Source: Candidatus Thiosymbion sp.
GTDB taxonomy: Bacteria; Pseudomonadota; Gammaproteobacteria; Chromatiales; Chromatiaceae
Length of the DNA: 64,000 nucleotides
Direction: 5' to 3'
Assembly (NCBI GenBank): GCA_018435665.1
Contig: JAHDND010000192.1
Coordinates: 37,781 to 101,780 of the forward strand
Below the pieces are notes generated by a model. It did not search any database. It was given only the letters and a program-made list of their open reading frames with translations, and was not told the origin of the DNA. A program made the translations under genes and the position numbers. This document shows, piece after piece, positions 16,692 through 25,001 of the stretch (position 1 is the stretch's first letter; each line of letters begins with the position of its first letter).

Positions 16692-19193
16692 ATGAAAGCA
16701 TTTCTCAAGTTTCTGCTCCTGCTGCTGGCCATTCCGGTCATCGCGGCTATCGTCCTGCATCTGTTTCTGAATCCCAATGACTACAAGGATGAGATCAGCG
16801 CCTGGGTCGAGGAGCGTTCGGGGCGGCGCCTGACCCTGGAGGGTGACCTCCGGCTGTCTTTCTTCCCCTGGGTAGGAATTGAAATCCACCGGGCGCGTCT
16901 TGCCCAGCCGCCGGGCTTTGGTGAACAGCCGTTTTTGCGCGTCCAGGTGGCCCAGGCACGACTCAGTCTTCCGGACCTCATGCAGGGACGCCTAGCGCTG
17001 GGGGAGGTCCTGGGTACGGGCTGGAGCCTGCATCTGATCCGCGCCCCGGATGGTCGGACCAATTGGGTGCAGTGGCAGGGACCGAGCGCGGAATTGAACG
17101 GGGCGGTCCAGCCTGAGCTGACGCGGCCCGCATCGCCGCGGCCAGGGGCGACCTCTCCTCAGGTGGCGTCGGCCGGGGCGGTGCGGCCCCTACCGGCTCC
17201 CCTGCGCGCCGCCTGGGAGGAGGGCGAGGCGCCGGTGACCGGCACGCTCCCGGCAGCGACTGGCGAGGGCCTAGTCCTGACGGGGGTGCGACTCCTGTGG
17301 GACGATCAGGAAAACGGGAATCAGATGCTGGTGGAAGACCTGGGGGTGCGGATCCCGCGGCTCGATCCGGCTGGCCCGCTGGATCTGAATCTGACCGGTC
17401 AATTAGCCGGTCTGGAAGGGGGTCGGCCGGCCCACCTGGCCCTGGAGGCCCAGACCCGGCTGCCGGCCGCTAACCAGGACCTGGTGCTCAGCCCCTTTTC
17501 CTTGAGCCTGGCGGACCTGGCCCTAGGGGAGCACCACCAGGTCAAGGCCGAGCTGCGGGGAAATCTGACGGCCGATCTGCGGGCGGGAACCTATCGCTAC
17601 ACCGGGCTCGACCTTGCGCTGGAGGTCAGTGGCGGGGGCTTGGCGGGCAAGCCGTTGCGACTGACGGGCCGGGGGGAGGCGGATCATGACGCCCGGACGG
17701 GAACCCTGGTCGTGCGGGATCTGGTGCTGGACAGCGGTACCCTGCACGCGCGGGGGGGTGCCGCGGCTACCGGTCTGGATGACCAACCCGTCTGGCAGGG
17801 TGATCTGAATCTGGAACCCCTGGATGCCCGGGCCTGGCTCCAGGCCCTCGGGCTGTCACTGCCGCCCATGGCGGACCCAGCGGCACTCTCCCGTTTGGCC
17901 CTGGTCACGGCTTGGCGGTGGGCTGAGGGCCGGCTGGACCTGTCCGAATTGGATGTGAGTTTGGACCAGACCCGAGTGGGGGGCACTTGGTCCTGGGTGC
18001 CGGGGGCGCGAGACGCCCATACGTTCGACCTGAAGGCGGAGCGGTTTGTCCTGGATGCCTATTTGCCGCCGGCGCGGGTTGCCGGTTGGGCAAGCGAGTC
18101 AGCGCCTGGCATCGCCTCGGTCCCGGTGTCCAAGCACGGTTCCGACCTGGACCCGGTGGCGGGACTGGCCACGGCTCCCGCCTCGGCCCCACCTCAGGGG
18201 CTCCCGTCTCCTGAGCAACTACCCCAGGCGCCCCCATCCTTTCTGGGGCTGCTGATCACCGAGGCTGTCGCGCAAACCCCGTCCACTCCACTACCACTGG
18301 TCACGACGCCCACGTCCCCGGCCTGGGATGCCCTCAGTCTGGACGGCCGGGTGCGGGTGGGACAACTGACCTGGCGGGGCCTGAAGTTCGATGAGTTCGA
18401 CGGCCAGCTCAGCGGTCAGGATGGCCAGTTCCAGTTGCGGGAGCGGGTAGCCCGCTTCTATGGCGGGAGCCTGAGCGGTCAGGTCGACCTGGATGCCCGG
18501 TTGGCGGTCCCCTCGATCTCCCTGCGGCAGAAGGCCGTGGGCGTGAGCGTCGCCGATCTGCTCGGAGACCTGCTGCGGCGGGAGGCCCGCCTGAGCGGGC
18601 GCGCCGATCTGGAGGCGGACCTGAGGACCCGGGGCCTGACCCAGCCGGAACTGGTGGCCAGTCTGTCGGGACGGGGGGCCTTGCGGATGCCCGAGGGCCA
18701 ACTCCAGGGCATTGATCTCGATGCCCTCGTGCAGAATATCGAGGCGCAGATTCGCGGCCAAGCCAAGCCCCCCCAGCCATCCGGGGGCGGGCGGACGCGT
18801 TTTTCCCAGCTTCAAGCCACGGCCCAAATCGAGCAGGGGATTCTGGAGACCCAAGACCTGCGGGTGGCAGCGGACCATTTCAAAGCCAGCGGTACCGGCC
18901 GGATCGACCTGCCGCGCGAGGAACTGGACCTGAAGCTTGAGGCACGGGTGGACCAGGCGCCCCCGGGCAGCGCCCTGGAACAGATCAAGGGTGTCGCCAT
19001 CCCCGTGCGCGTCATGGGCAGCTTCCAGTCCCTGGAATACCGGCTGGATCCCGGACCCGTGATCGAGGAACTGGCGCGGCGGCGGCTGCAGCGGGAATTG
19101 GGTGGGCCGGATGACAACGCCCTCCAGCAACTGGAGCAGCGTACCGGCATCCGGGGGCTGGAGCAGGGTTTGAAGTCACTCCTGGGTCGCTGA
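16692..19193 (+). CDS. asmA: AsmA family protein
   Basis: AsmA-like proteins are inner-membrane-anchored periplasmic proteins implicated in outer-membrane lipid transport and assembly. The 833-residue protein has one N-terminal hydrophobic helix (residues 4-24, FLKFLLLLLAIPVIAAIVLH), the AsmA block NPNDYKDEISAWVEERSGRR right after it, and a C-terminal AsmA domain (LDGRVRVGQLTWRGLKFDEF through GRIDLPREELDLKLEARVD). The middle (residues 140-180 and 465-540) is Pro/Ala-rich linker. The stop codon overlaps the mutY start by 1 nt, so the two are probably co-translated. Confidence 0.9.
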   Translation: MKAFLKFLLLLLAIPVIAAIVLHLFLNPNDYKDEISAWVEERSGRRLTLEGDLRLSFFPWVGIEIHRARLAQPPGFGEQPFLRVQVAQARLSLPDLMQGRLALGEVLGTGWSLHLIRAPDGRTNWVQWQGPSAELNGAVQPELTRPASPRPGATSPQVASAGAVRPLPAPLRAAWEEGEAPVTGTLPAATGEGLVLTGVRLLWDDQENGNQMLVEDLGVRIPRLDPAGPLDLNLTGQLAGLEGGRPAHLALEAQTRLPAANQDLVLSPFSLSLADLALGEHHQVKAELRGNLTADLRAGTYRYTGLDLALEVSGGGLAGKPLRLTGRGEADHDARTGTLVVRDLVLDSGTLHARGGAAATGLDDQPVWQGDLNLEPLDARAWLQALGLSLPPMADPAALSRLALVTAWRWAEGRLDLSELDVSLDQTRVGGTWSWVPGARDAHTFDLKAERFVLDAYLPPARVAGWASESAPGIASVPVSKHGSDLDPVAGLATAPASAPPQGLPSPEQLPQAPPSFLGLLITEAVAQTPSTPLPLVTTPTSPAWDALSLDGRVRVGQLTWRGLKFDEFDGQLSGQDGQFQLRERVARFYGGSLSGQVDLDARLAVPSISLRQKAVGVSVADLLGDLLRREARLSGRADLEADLRTRGLTQPELVASLSGRGALRMPEGQLQGIDLDALVQNIEAQIRGQAKPPQPSGGGRTRFSQLQATAQIEQGILETQDLRVAADHFKASGTGRIDLPREELDLKLEARVDQAPPGSALEQIKGVAIPVRVMGSFQSLEYRLDPGPVIEELARRRLQRELGGPDDNALQQLEQRTGIRGLEQGLKSLLGR

Positions 19194-20431
19194 TGGCCAG
19201 GGAGGGAGCCGCCGGGCCTTGCGTCGCCCCCTCGGACACTCTCATGGAGCCATCCAGCGAGGTGTGCGCACAAGCCGCCCGGTCAGGCGTCGCTTCAGTG
19301 GATCGGCCTGGCTCCGGTCAGTCGCTCGACCTGGATGCCGCGGATTTTTACCGGCGGGTGCTTACCTGGTTCGATCGCTTTGGCCGGCATGATCTGCCCT
19401 GGCAACGGGACCCTAGCCCCTATCGGGTCTGGGTCTCGGAGATCATGCTGCAGCAGACCCAGGTCACGACAGTCATCCCCTATTTCGAGCGCTTCATGAG
19501 CCGTTTTCCCACCATCGGCGACCTGGCGTCCGCCGGGGTGGACGAGGTGATGGCCCTCTGGGCGGGGCTGGGCTATTACGCCCGGGCGCGTAACCTGCAT
19601 CAGGCGGCCCAGCGGCTATCGGATCGCCATGGCGGACGTTTCCCCCAGACCCTGGCGGAAGTCCAGGAACTCCCCGGGGTAGGTCCCTCCACGGCCGGGG
19701 CCATCCTGTCCCTGGCCTGCGGTCAGCGCCATCCCATCCTGGATGGTAACGTCAAGCGGGTCTTGAGCCGCCACCGGCGGATCGACGGTTGGCCTGGCCA
19801 GGCCTCGGTCCTGTCCCGGCTGTGGACCCTGGCCGAGGCCCTGACCCCGGCCGAGCGTGCCGGCGCCTACAACCAGGCCATGATGGACCTGGGGGCCACC
19901 CTCTGTACCCGCGGCCGACCCGGTTGTGAGCGCTGTCCCCTGGCAACGGATTGTCTGGCCCTTGCGCAGGGTCAGGTCATGGCCTATCCGCGCCCCCGAC
20001 CACCCCGGAACCTGCCGCGCCGTGCCGCCCAGTTTCTCCTTCTGCGTAATCACCAGGGGGAATGGCTGCTGGAGCGTCGACCGCCCACTGGCATCTGGGG
20101 CGGACTATGGAGCCTGCCCGAGTGCGCGGCGGATGAGCATCCGGCTGACTGGTGCCAGGCTCATCTGGGCACGACCGCGATCCAGGTTGAAAATCTGCCC
20201 GCGCGCCGTCATACCTTTAGCCACTTTGAACTGGAGATGCGGCCGGTGCGCTTGCTCCTCACCGATGAAACCGCGATTGTCGCCGATGGCAACTCCTGGG
20301 TCTGGCAGCGCCCCGAGGACCTCCCCGAGTTAGGTTTCCCCGCCCCCGTCGCGCGTTTGCTGCATGACTTGGGGGTCCTGAAGGCTCAGATCCGCCGCCC
20401 GCGCCAGCTTGCCCCTAGACAGAGAGACTGA
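19193..20431 (+). CDS. mutY: A/G-specific adenine glycosylase
   Basis: MutY removes adenine mispaired with 8-oxoguanine. The catalytic region has WVSEIMLQQTQV (active Glu), a helix-hairpin-helix with LPGVGPSTAGAIL, and the aspartate in HPILDGNVKRVLS. An iron-sulfur cluster motif C-x6-C-x2-C-x5-C (CTRGRPGCERCPLATDC) and a C-terminal NUDIX-like domain (LLERRPPTGIWGGLWSLPE) complete the family pattern. At 412 residues it is longer than the usual 350 or so because of about 45 unmatched N-terminal residues; ATG 19244 may be the true start. It sits between asmA and yggX. Confidence 0.95.
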   Translation: MAREGAAGPCVAPSDTLMEPSSEVCAQAARSGVASVDRPGSGQSLDLDAADFYRRVLTWFDRFGRHDLPWQRDPSPYRVWVSEIMLQQTQVTTVIPYFERFMSRFPTIGDLASAGVDEVMALWAGLGYYARARNLHQAAQRLSDRHGGRFPQTLAEVQELPGVGPSTAGAILSLACGQRHPILDGNVKRVLSRHRRIDGWPGQASVLSRLWTLAEALTPAERAGAYNQAMMDLGATLCTRGRPGCERCPLATDCLALAQGQVMAYPRPRPPRNLPRRAAQFLLLRNHQGEWLLERRPPTGIWGGLWSLPECAADEHPADWCQAHLGTTAIQVENLPARRHTFSHFELEMRPVRLLLTDETAIVADGNSWVWQRPEDLPELGFPAPVARLLHDLGVLKAQIRRPRQLAPRQRD

Positions 20432-20435
20432 CCCT

Positions 20436-20708
20436 ATGACCCGCATGGTGACTTGTATCAAACTGGGAAGGGAGGCCGAGGGCCTGGACCGTCAGCCCTA
20501 TCCCGGCGATCTCGGCCAGCGCATTTTTGACCAGGTGTCACGCCAGGCCTGGCAGGACTGGCTGCGGCAACAGACGATGCTCATCAACGAGAACCGTCTC
20601 AGTCCCATGGACCCCAAGTCACGCAAATTCCTGGAAGAACAGATGGAGAAGTTCTTCTTCGGCGAGGGGATCGCCCCACCGCCGGATTATCGGCCGCCCG
20701 CGGCCTGA
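20436..20708 (+). CDS. yggX: Probable Fe(2+)-trafficking protein YggX
   Basis: YggX is a small cytoplasmic protein linked to iron handling and protection of iron-sulfur clusters from oxidation. From ATG 20436 it is 90 residues, with the conserved Cys at residue 7 (MTRMVTC), EAEGLDRQPYPG, and RLSPMDPKSRKFLEEQMEKFFFG near the C-terminus. It follows mutY by 4 nt, an arrangement also found in Escherichia coli, and is probably co-transcribed with asmA-mutY. Confidence 0.95.
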   Translation: MTRMVTCIKLGREAEGLDRQPYPGDLGQRIFDQVSRQAWQDWLRQQTMLINENRLSPMDPKSRKFLEEQMEKFFFGEGIAPPPDYRPPAA

Positions 20709-20766
20709 CGCGCTTGGCCTGAATGGTCACCTATGCTGGCATCGCGCCCCATTCCGTGACTGTAAC

Positions 20767-20795
20767 TTGACGCGATAGGTTTCCTCGGGTCTAAT
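20767..20795 (+). promoter_or_regulatory. Promoter of tRNA-Phe
   Basis: TTGACG (20767-20772) and TCTAAT (20790-20795) are 17 bp apart. A GC-rich stretch (ACGGCCCCG) follows the -10 box, as in stringently controlled stable-RNA promoters. The tRNA begins 16 nt later. Confidence 0.65.
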
Positions 20796-20811
20796 ACGGC
20801 CCCGTCACGAC

Positions 20812-20887
<76 letters not shown>

Positions 20888-21223
20888 TTTTTTAACCGCT
20901 TAGCTTGTGCTAATAGCCTTTCAAGAGGCTTTCAAATCCCGTTTTTCGTGCCCCAGTGTGCCGAAATTGTGGTGAAGATGCGATCCCTCGTAGTGCGACG
21001 GCTAAGAAACTGATGAGAACCCGCTGCGGCGGGTTTTTTGTTTTTGGCAAGGCTATACTGCCTGGCTGGCACCCATCTGGCTAGCTGGCTATACTTGCGT
21101 GCTTGGCGAACACATTCGCCAGATGGTTTCGCCCCCTGACATTGATGAATTGCCCTTGGCCGCCGAGCCGGACTATCGACCGGGTGGGTTGCCGGGGTGC
21201 CACCCTTGAGAGACCTGACGAAG
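20888..21223. other. Non-coding gap between tRNA-Phe and tig
   Basis: No gene that I can support lies here. The gap holds a short hairpin just after the tRNA (AGCCT/AGGCT near 20913-20928), a strong terminator at 21018-21045, and two copies of GGCTATACT (21051-21059 and 21087-21095) that may be alternative -10 regions for tig, although neither has a convincing -35 box. A transcript ending at the terminator could be the tRNA-Phe readthrough or a small RNA. Confidence 0.5.
21018..21045 (+). terminator. Rho-independent terminator downstream of tRNA-Phe
   Basis: The stem AACCCGC/GCGGGTT with a 4-nt loop is followed by a T-rich run (TTTTTTGTTTTT). Confidence 0.8.
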
Positions 21224-22522
21224 ATGCAAGTATCAGTGGAGAATGGAGCCGGGCTCGAACGGCGCCTGACGGTTGCCTTGGAGCCGGAACGGATCGAGAG
21301 CGCGGTGGAGAACCGGCTGCGCGATTTCTCCCGTTCTGCACGCCTGCCGGGATTCCGCCCGGGCAAGGTCCCGGTGAGGATGTTGCGTCAGCGTTATGGG
21401 GACCAGATGCGCACCGAGGTTATTGGTGAGCTAATGCAGTCCACCTTCGGGGAGGCCCTGGTCCAGACAGGACTTTCGCCCGTGGCTCAACCAACCTTCA
21501 ACGTGGACATGGACCCACAGGTAGGTCGCTTCGCCTACACCGCCACCTTCGAAGTGCTGCCGGAGTTTGATCTGGGTTCCCTGGCCGGCAAGCAGGTCAA
21601 GCGTCCCCTGGTGGAACTCCTCGACGCGGATCTAGAGGCCCTGATCGAGCGTCTGCGGGAGCAGCGCAAGACCTTCAACGAGCTCGAGCGCCCCGCGATG
21701 GACGGCGATCGACTCAAGATCAGCTTCACCGGTACCCTGGTCGGGGAACAGGAGCCCTTCCCGGGAGGCACCGGCACCAATTTTCAATTGATTCTGGGCA
21801 GCGGCCAGATGATTCCTGGCTTCGAGGCCGGTCTGGTTGGCGCCTCCGCCGGCGAGGAACGGGTCTTGGAACTCAGCTTCCCCGAGGAGTACCACGCCGA
21901 ACACCTCAAGGGTAAGGCCGTCTCCTTTGTCGTGACAGTTCATGCCGTGGCTGAACCCAAGCTGCCCGAGGTGGACGTCGATTTCGCCAAGGCCTTTGGG
22001 GTTGAGGATGGTGACCTGGAACGTTTCCGCCAGGATGTCCGGGCCAACATGAGCCGCGAACTCAAGCAGCGGGTCGATGCCCGGGTGAAATCCCAGGTTA
22101 TGGACCTGTTGCTGGAGGCCAACCCGATCGAAATTCCCAGATCACTGATCAATCAGGAGATCCAGACGCTTAAGGAGCAGATGCGTCAGAATCTGCGGGG
22201 TAACACCAAGATCGAGTTACCGGACCAGCTCTTCGAGGGCAACGCCCGCCGGCGCGTCGCCTTGGGTCTGGTCCTGGCGGAGGTGGTCAAGTCCAATCAG
22301 CTCAAGGCGGATCCCGATCGGGTTCGCGAGGCCGTGGAGGACATGGCGTCGACTTACGAAAATCCCCAGGAAGTGGTCGACTACTACTACAGCAACAAGG
22401 ACCACCTAGCCTCGGTCGAGGCCTTGGCCCTGGAAGGACAGGTGGTGGACTGGGTCCTGACCCAGGTCGAGGTCCAAGACCAGCCCCAGACCTTCCAGGA
22501 ACTGATGGGTCCCGCAGCCTGA
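21224..22522 (+). CDS. tig: Trigger factor, ribosome-associated chaperone
   Basis: Trigger factor binds the ribosome exit tunnel and shields nascent chains. From ATG 21224 the protein is 432 residues, the usual length. It begins MQVSVENGAGLERRLTV, has the ribosome-docking segment GFRPGKVP near residue 44 and a central FKBP-type peptidyl-prolyl isomerase domain (GDRLKISFTG to KGKAVSFVVTVHAV), then the long helical C-terminal domain. An upstream ATG (21197) would add nine unmatched residues. It leads the tig-clpP-clpX-lon-hupB-ppiD quality-control block. Confidence 0.96.
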   Translation: MQVSVENGAGLERRLTVALEPERIESAVENRLRDFSRSARLPGFRPGKVPVRMLRQRYGDQMRTEVIGELMQSTFGEALVQTGLSPVAQPTFNVDMDPQVGRFAYTATFEVLPEFDLGSLAGKQVKRPLVELLDADLEALIERLREQRKTFNELERPAMDGDRLKISFTGTLVGEQEPFPGGTGTNFQLILGSGQMIPGFEAGLVGASAGEERVLELSFPEEYHAEHLKGKAVSFVVTVHAVAEPKLPEVDVDFAKAFGVEDGDLERFRQDVRANMSRELKQRVDARVKSQVMDLLLEANPIEIPRSLINQEIQTLKEQMRQNLRGNTKIELPDQLFEGNARRRVALGLVLAEVVKSNQLKADPDRVREAVEDMASTYENPQEVVDYYYSNKDHLASVEALALEGQVVDWVLTQVEVQDQPQTFQELMGPAA

Positions 22523-22554
22523 TTGTTTGCCATTAACGTTCCTTGATCAAGCTT

Positions 22555-23211
22555 ATGACGCATCACCCGATCACCGCCGCCCACTCGGCCTGGAATCCCC
22601 AGGGTCTTGGGCTGATCCCCATGGTTGTCGAGCAGACCGCCCGGGGCGAGCGCGCCTATGACATCTATTCCCGGCTGCTCAAGGAGCGTGTCATCTTCCT
22701 CGTGGGCCCCGTCGAGGATCAGATGGCCAACCTGGTCGTGGCCCAACTCCTCTTTCTGGAGTCCGAAAATCCGGACAAGGATATCCACCTCTACATCAAT
22801 TCCCCGGGTGGCGCCGTAACGGCCGGTCTGGCCATCTACGACACCATGCGCTTTATCCGCCCGGACGTGAGCACCATGTGTATTGGCCAGGCGGCCAGCA
22901 TGGGGGCCTTGCTCCTGGCGGGTGGGGCGGCGGGTAAACGTTATGCCTTACCGCATTCCCGCATGATGATCCACCAGCCCTTGGGCGGATTTCAGGGCCA
23001 GGCGACGGATATTGATATCCATGCCCGGGAGATCCTGCACATTCGCGACCAGCTCAACCAGATCCTGGCGCATCACACCGGCCAGCTGGTGGAAAAGGTG
23101 GCGGAGGATACGGAGCGTGACCGCTTCATGGGGCCGGAGGACTCTGTGGCCTATGGCCTGATCGATAAGGTCCTGGAGCAACGCGTGGTGCCCAAGGCCC
23201 TCAAATCCTGA
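22555..23211 (+). CDS. clpP: ATP-dependent Clp protease proteolytic subunit
   Basis: ClpP is the barrel-forming serine peptidase that degrades proteins fed by ClpX or ClpA. The catalytic triad is visible: Ser in [11 protein letters not shown], His in MMIHQPLGG and Asp in [10 protein letters not shown]. From ATG 22555 it is 218 residues, including a propeptide-like N-terminus of about 20 residues before [13 protein letters not shown] 22543 in the same frame is less likely. No clear Shine-Dalgarno sequence precedes either codon. The gap of 258 nt to clpX contains repeat copy B2. Confidence 0.96.
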   Translation: MTHHPITAAHSAWNPQGLGLIPMVVEQTARGERAYDIYSRLLKERVIFLVGPVEDQMANLVVAQLLFLESENPDKDIHLYINSPGGAVTAGLAIYDTMRFIRPDVSTMCIGQAASMGALLLAGGAAGKRYALPHSRMMIHQPLGGFQGQATDIDIHAREILHIRDQLNQILAHHTGQLVEKVAEDTERDRFMGPEDSVAYGLIDKVLEQRVVPKALKS

Positions 23212-23238
23212 TCTTCGGTCAGGGTGAAATCGAGGGTA

Positions 23239-23355
23239 AGGCTGGCATTTTCCGGTCCGTGGCGCCTACCCTCATGGCAGTTGGCATGGGAGCCACGGCC
23301 AGGTCTTTCATTTTCAGGATAGTGATGCGCCCCTCATGACCCTCAGGGTTAGGCG
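23239..23355 (+). repeat. Dispersed intergenic repeat, family B, copy B2
   Basis: Two imperfect tandem units lie between clpP and clpX. Unit 1 has GGCATTTTCCGG, CGTGGCGC, CTCATGGCAGTTGGCATG and CCACGGCCAGG in that order. Unit 2 restarts with TTTCATTTTCAGG, then GATGCGC and CCCTCATGACCC. The same order and an 18-nt block with one mismatch occur at B1 on the other strand. Confidence 0.7.
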
Positions 23356-23469
23356 GGTGTCGAGGCCCGAGGGATATGGCGGTTGCCCCACGCCCATTTG
23401 CCCCTATTTTCAGGCTTCACGCGACCGGCATGATGACCGTGACCGGCATTCGGCGGAGATTCAGTTCTG

Positions 23470-24735
23470 ATGACGCAACGTAAGAGTGACGACAGCAAGC
23501 TTCTTTATTGCTCCTTCTGCGGCAAGAGCCAGCAGGAAGTGCGTAAGCTGATTGCCGGCCCTTCGGTCTTCATCTGCGACGAATGCGTCGAGCTCTGTAA
23601 CGACATCATCCGCGAGGAGGTGGAGGAGACCGCCACCGAGCCCACCAGCAAGCTGCCCAAGCCGCGGGAGATCAACCTCAGCCTGGATCAGTACGTCATC
23701 GGTCAGGAGCAGGCGAAAAAAGTCCTTTCCGTCGCCGTCTACAACCATTATAAGCGCATGGAACTGGCCAGCGCCCGGGAAGAGGTGGAGATCTCCAAGA
23801 GCAATATCCTGCTCATCGGACCTACTGGCTCGGGCAAGACCCTGTTGGCCGAGACTCTGGCGCGGTTGCTCAACGTTCCCTTCACCATCGCCGACGCCAC
23901 CACCCTGACCGAGGCGGGGTATGTCGGTGAGGACGTGGAGAACATCATCCAGAAACTGCTGCTCAAGTGCGACTATGACGTCGAAAAGGCGCAGACCGGC
24001 ATCGTCTATATCGACGAGATCGACAAGATCTCCCGCAAATCCGACAACCCCTCCATTACCCGCGATGTCTCCGGCGAAGGGGTGCAGCAGGCCTTGCTCA
24101 AGCTGATCGAGGGTACCGTGGCCTCGGTCCCGCCCCAGGGCGGCCGCAAGCATCCCCAGCAGGAATACTTGCAGGTTGATACCTCTAATATCCTCTTCAT
24201 CGTCGGCGGGGCCTTTGCCGGGCTGGAAAAGGTGATTCAGAACCGTTCCCGCAAGAGCGGCATCGGCTTCAGCGCCGATGTCCAGAGCAAGGACGACACC
24301 AAGCGCTTGGGCGAGGTATTCCGTGAGGTGGAGCCCGAGGACCTGATCCGTTATGGGCTCATTCCCGAGTTCGTGGGCCGCCTGCCGGTGGTGGCGACCC
24401 TGGAGGAACTGGATGAGAATGCCCTGATGCGCATCCTCACCGAGCCCAAGAACGCCCTGGTCAAGCAGTATGGCCGCCTCTTTCAGATGGAGGGCTGTGA
24501 GCTGGATATCCGCCCGGATGCCTTGCGCGCGGTGGCCCGCAAGGCGATGGAACGGAAAACCGGGGCCCGTGGCCTGCGTACCGTCCTGGAGCAGACCCTG
24601 CTTGACATCATGTATGACCTTCCGTCGATGGATAACGTCAGCAAGGTGGTGGTGGATGAGTCGGTCATCCGCGGCGAGAATCACCCCTTCGTGATTTACG
24701 ATGGGGTGGACAGACCCATGGCGGCCTCCGAGTGA
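23470..24735 (+). CDS. clpX: ATP-dependent Clp protease ATP-binding subunit ClpX
   Basis: ClpX is the AAA+ unfoldase that recognises tagged substrates and feeds ClpP. The 421-residue protein has the N-terminal zinc-binding domain ([10 protein letters not shown] and [10 protein letters not shown]), Walker A GPTGSGKT near residue 119, the pore loop GYVGEDVEN, Walker [10 protein letters not shown], and the ClpP-docking loop with IGF (SGIGFSADV). It is the normal length. The separate clpP leader region with a repeat leaves open an independent promoter for clpX. Confidence 0.97.
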   Translation: MTQRKSDDSKLLYCSFCGKSQQEVRKLIAGPSVFICDECVELCNDIIREEVEETATEPTSKLPKPREINLSLDQYVIGQEQAKKVLSVAVYNHYKRMELASAREEVEISKSNILLIGPTGSGKTLLAETLARLLNVPFTIADATTLTEAGYVGEDVENIIQKLLLKCDYDVEKAQTGIVYIDEIDKISRKSDNPSITRDVSGEGVQQALLKLIEGTVASVPPQGGRKHPQQEYLQVDTSNILFIVGGAFAGLEKVIQNRSRKSGIGFSADVQSKDDTKRLGEVFREVEPEDLIRYGLIPEFVGRLPVVATLEELDENALMRILTEPKNALVKQYGRLFQMEGCELDIRPDALRAVARKAMERKTGARGLRTVLEQTLLDIMYDLPSMDNVSKVVVDESVIRGENHPFVIYDGVDRPMAASE

Positions 24736-25001
24736 TGTCCGCCTCAAGGCGTGCGGTTACGCGCTGACGCACCTATCCTGGCTTGACGGCGTCCCGGTAT
24801 GGCCAGGCCGGATGGGGTGGAAAAGCCTCTCCGCCAGGCGTCTTGCTTGAAGCCTTGGCCTCCAACCCTGATATCCGCTCCATTAGGATCAAGTCAGGTG
24901 CGCTGCCTTCCTCCGCGACACTGTCTTGAGACAATGCCTCGCCCCTCACGCCTTACCCCGGGGCCTTCCCCCCTTCAATAGCAGAGAGCCTCACCTCGCC
25001 C
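24736..25001 (+). promoter_or_regulatory. clpX-lon intergenic region, possible heat-shock promoter
   Basis: In this 266-nt gap CTTGAA (24846-24851) is followed after 14 nt by CCCTGAT (24866-24872). The first half matches the sigma-32 -35 consensus well and the second only partly. Lon is a heat-shock gene in related bacteria, which is why I record it; the match alone is weak. Confidence 0.25.

Noticed and set aside
20932..21366. A 144-codon minus-strand frame across the tRNA-Phe/tig gap
   Set aside because: It runs antisense into tig and crosses a strong terminator; no family motif is present.
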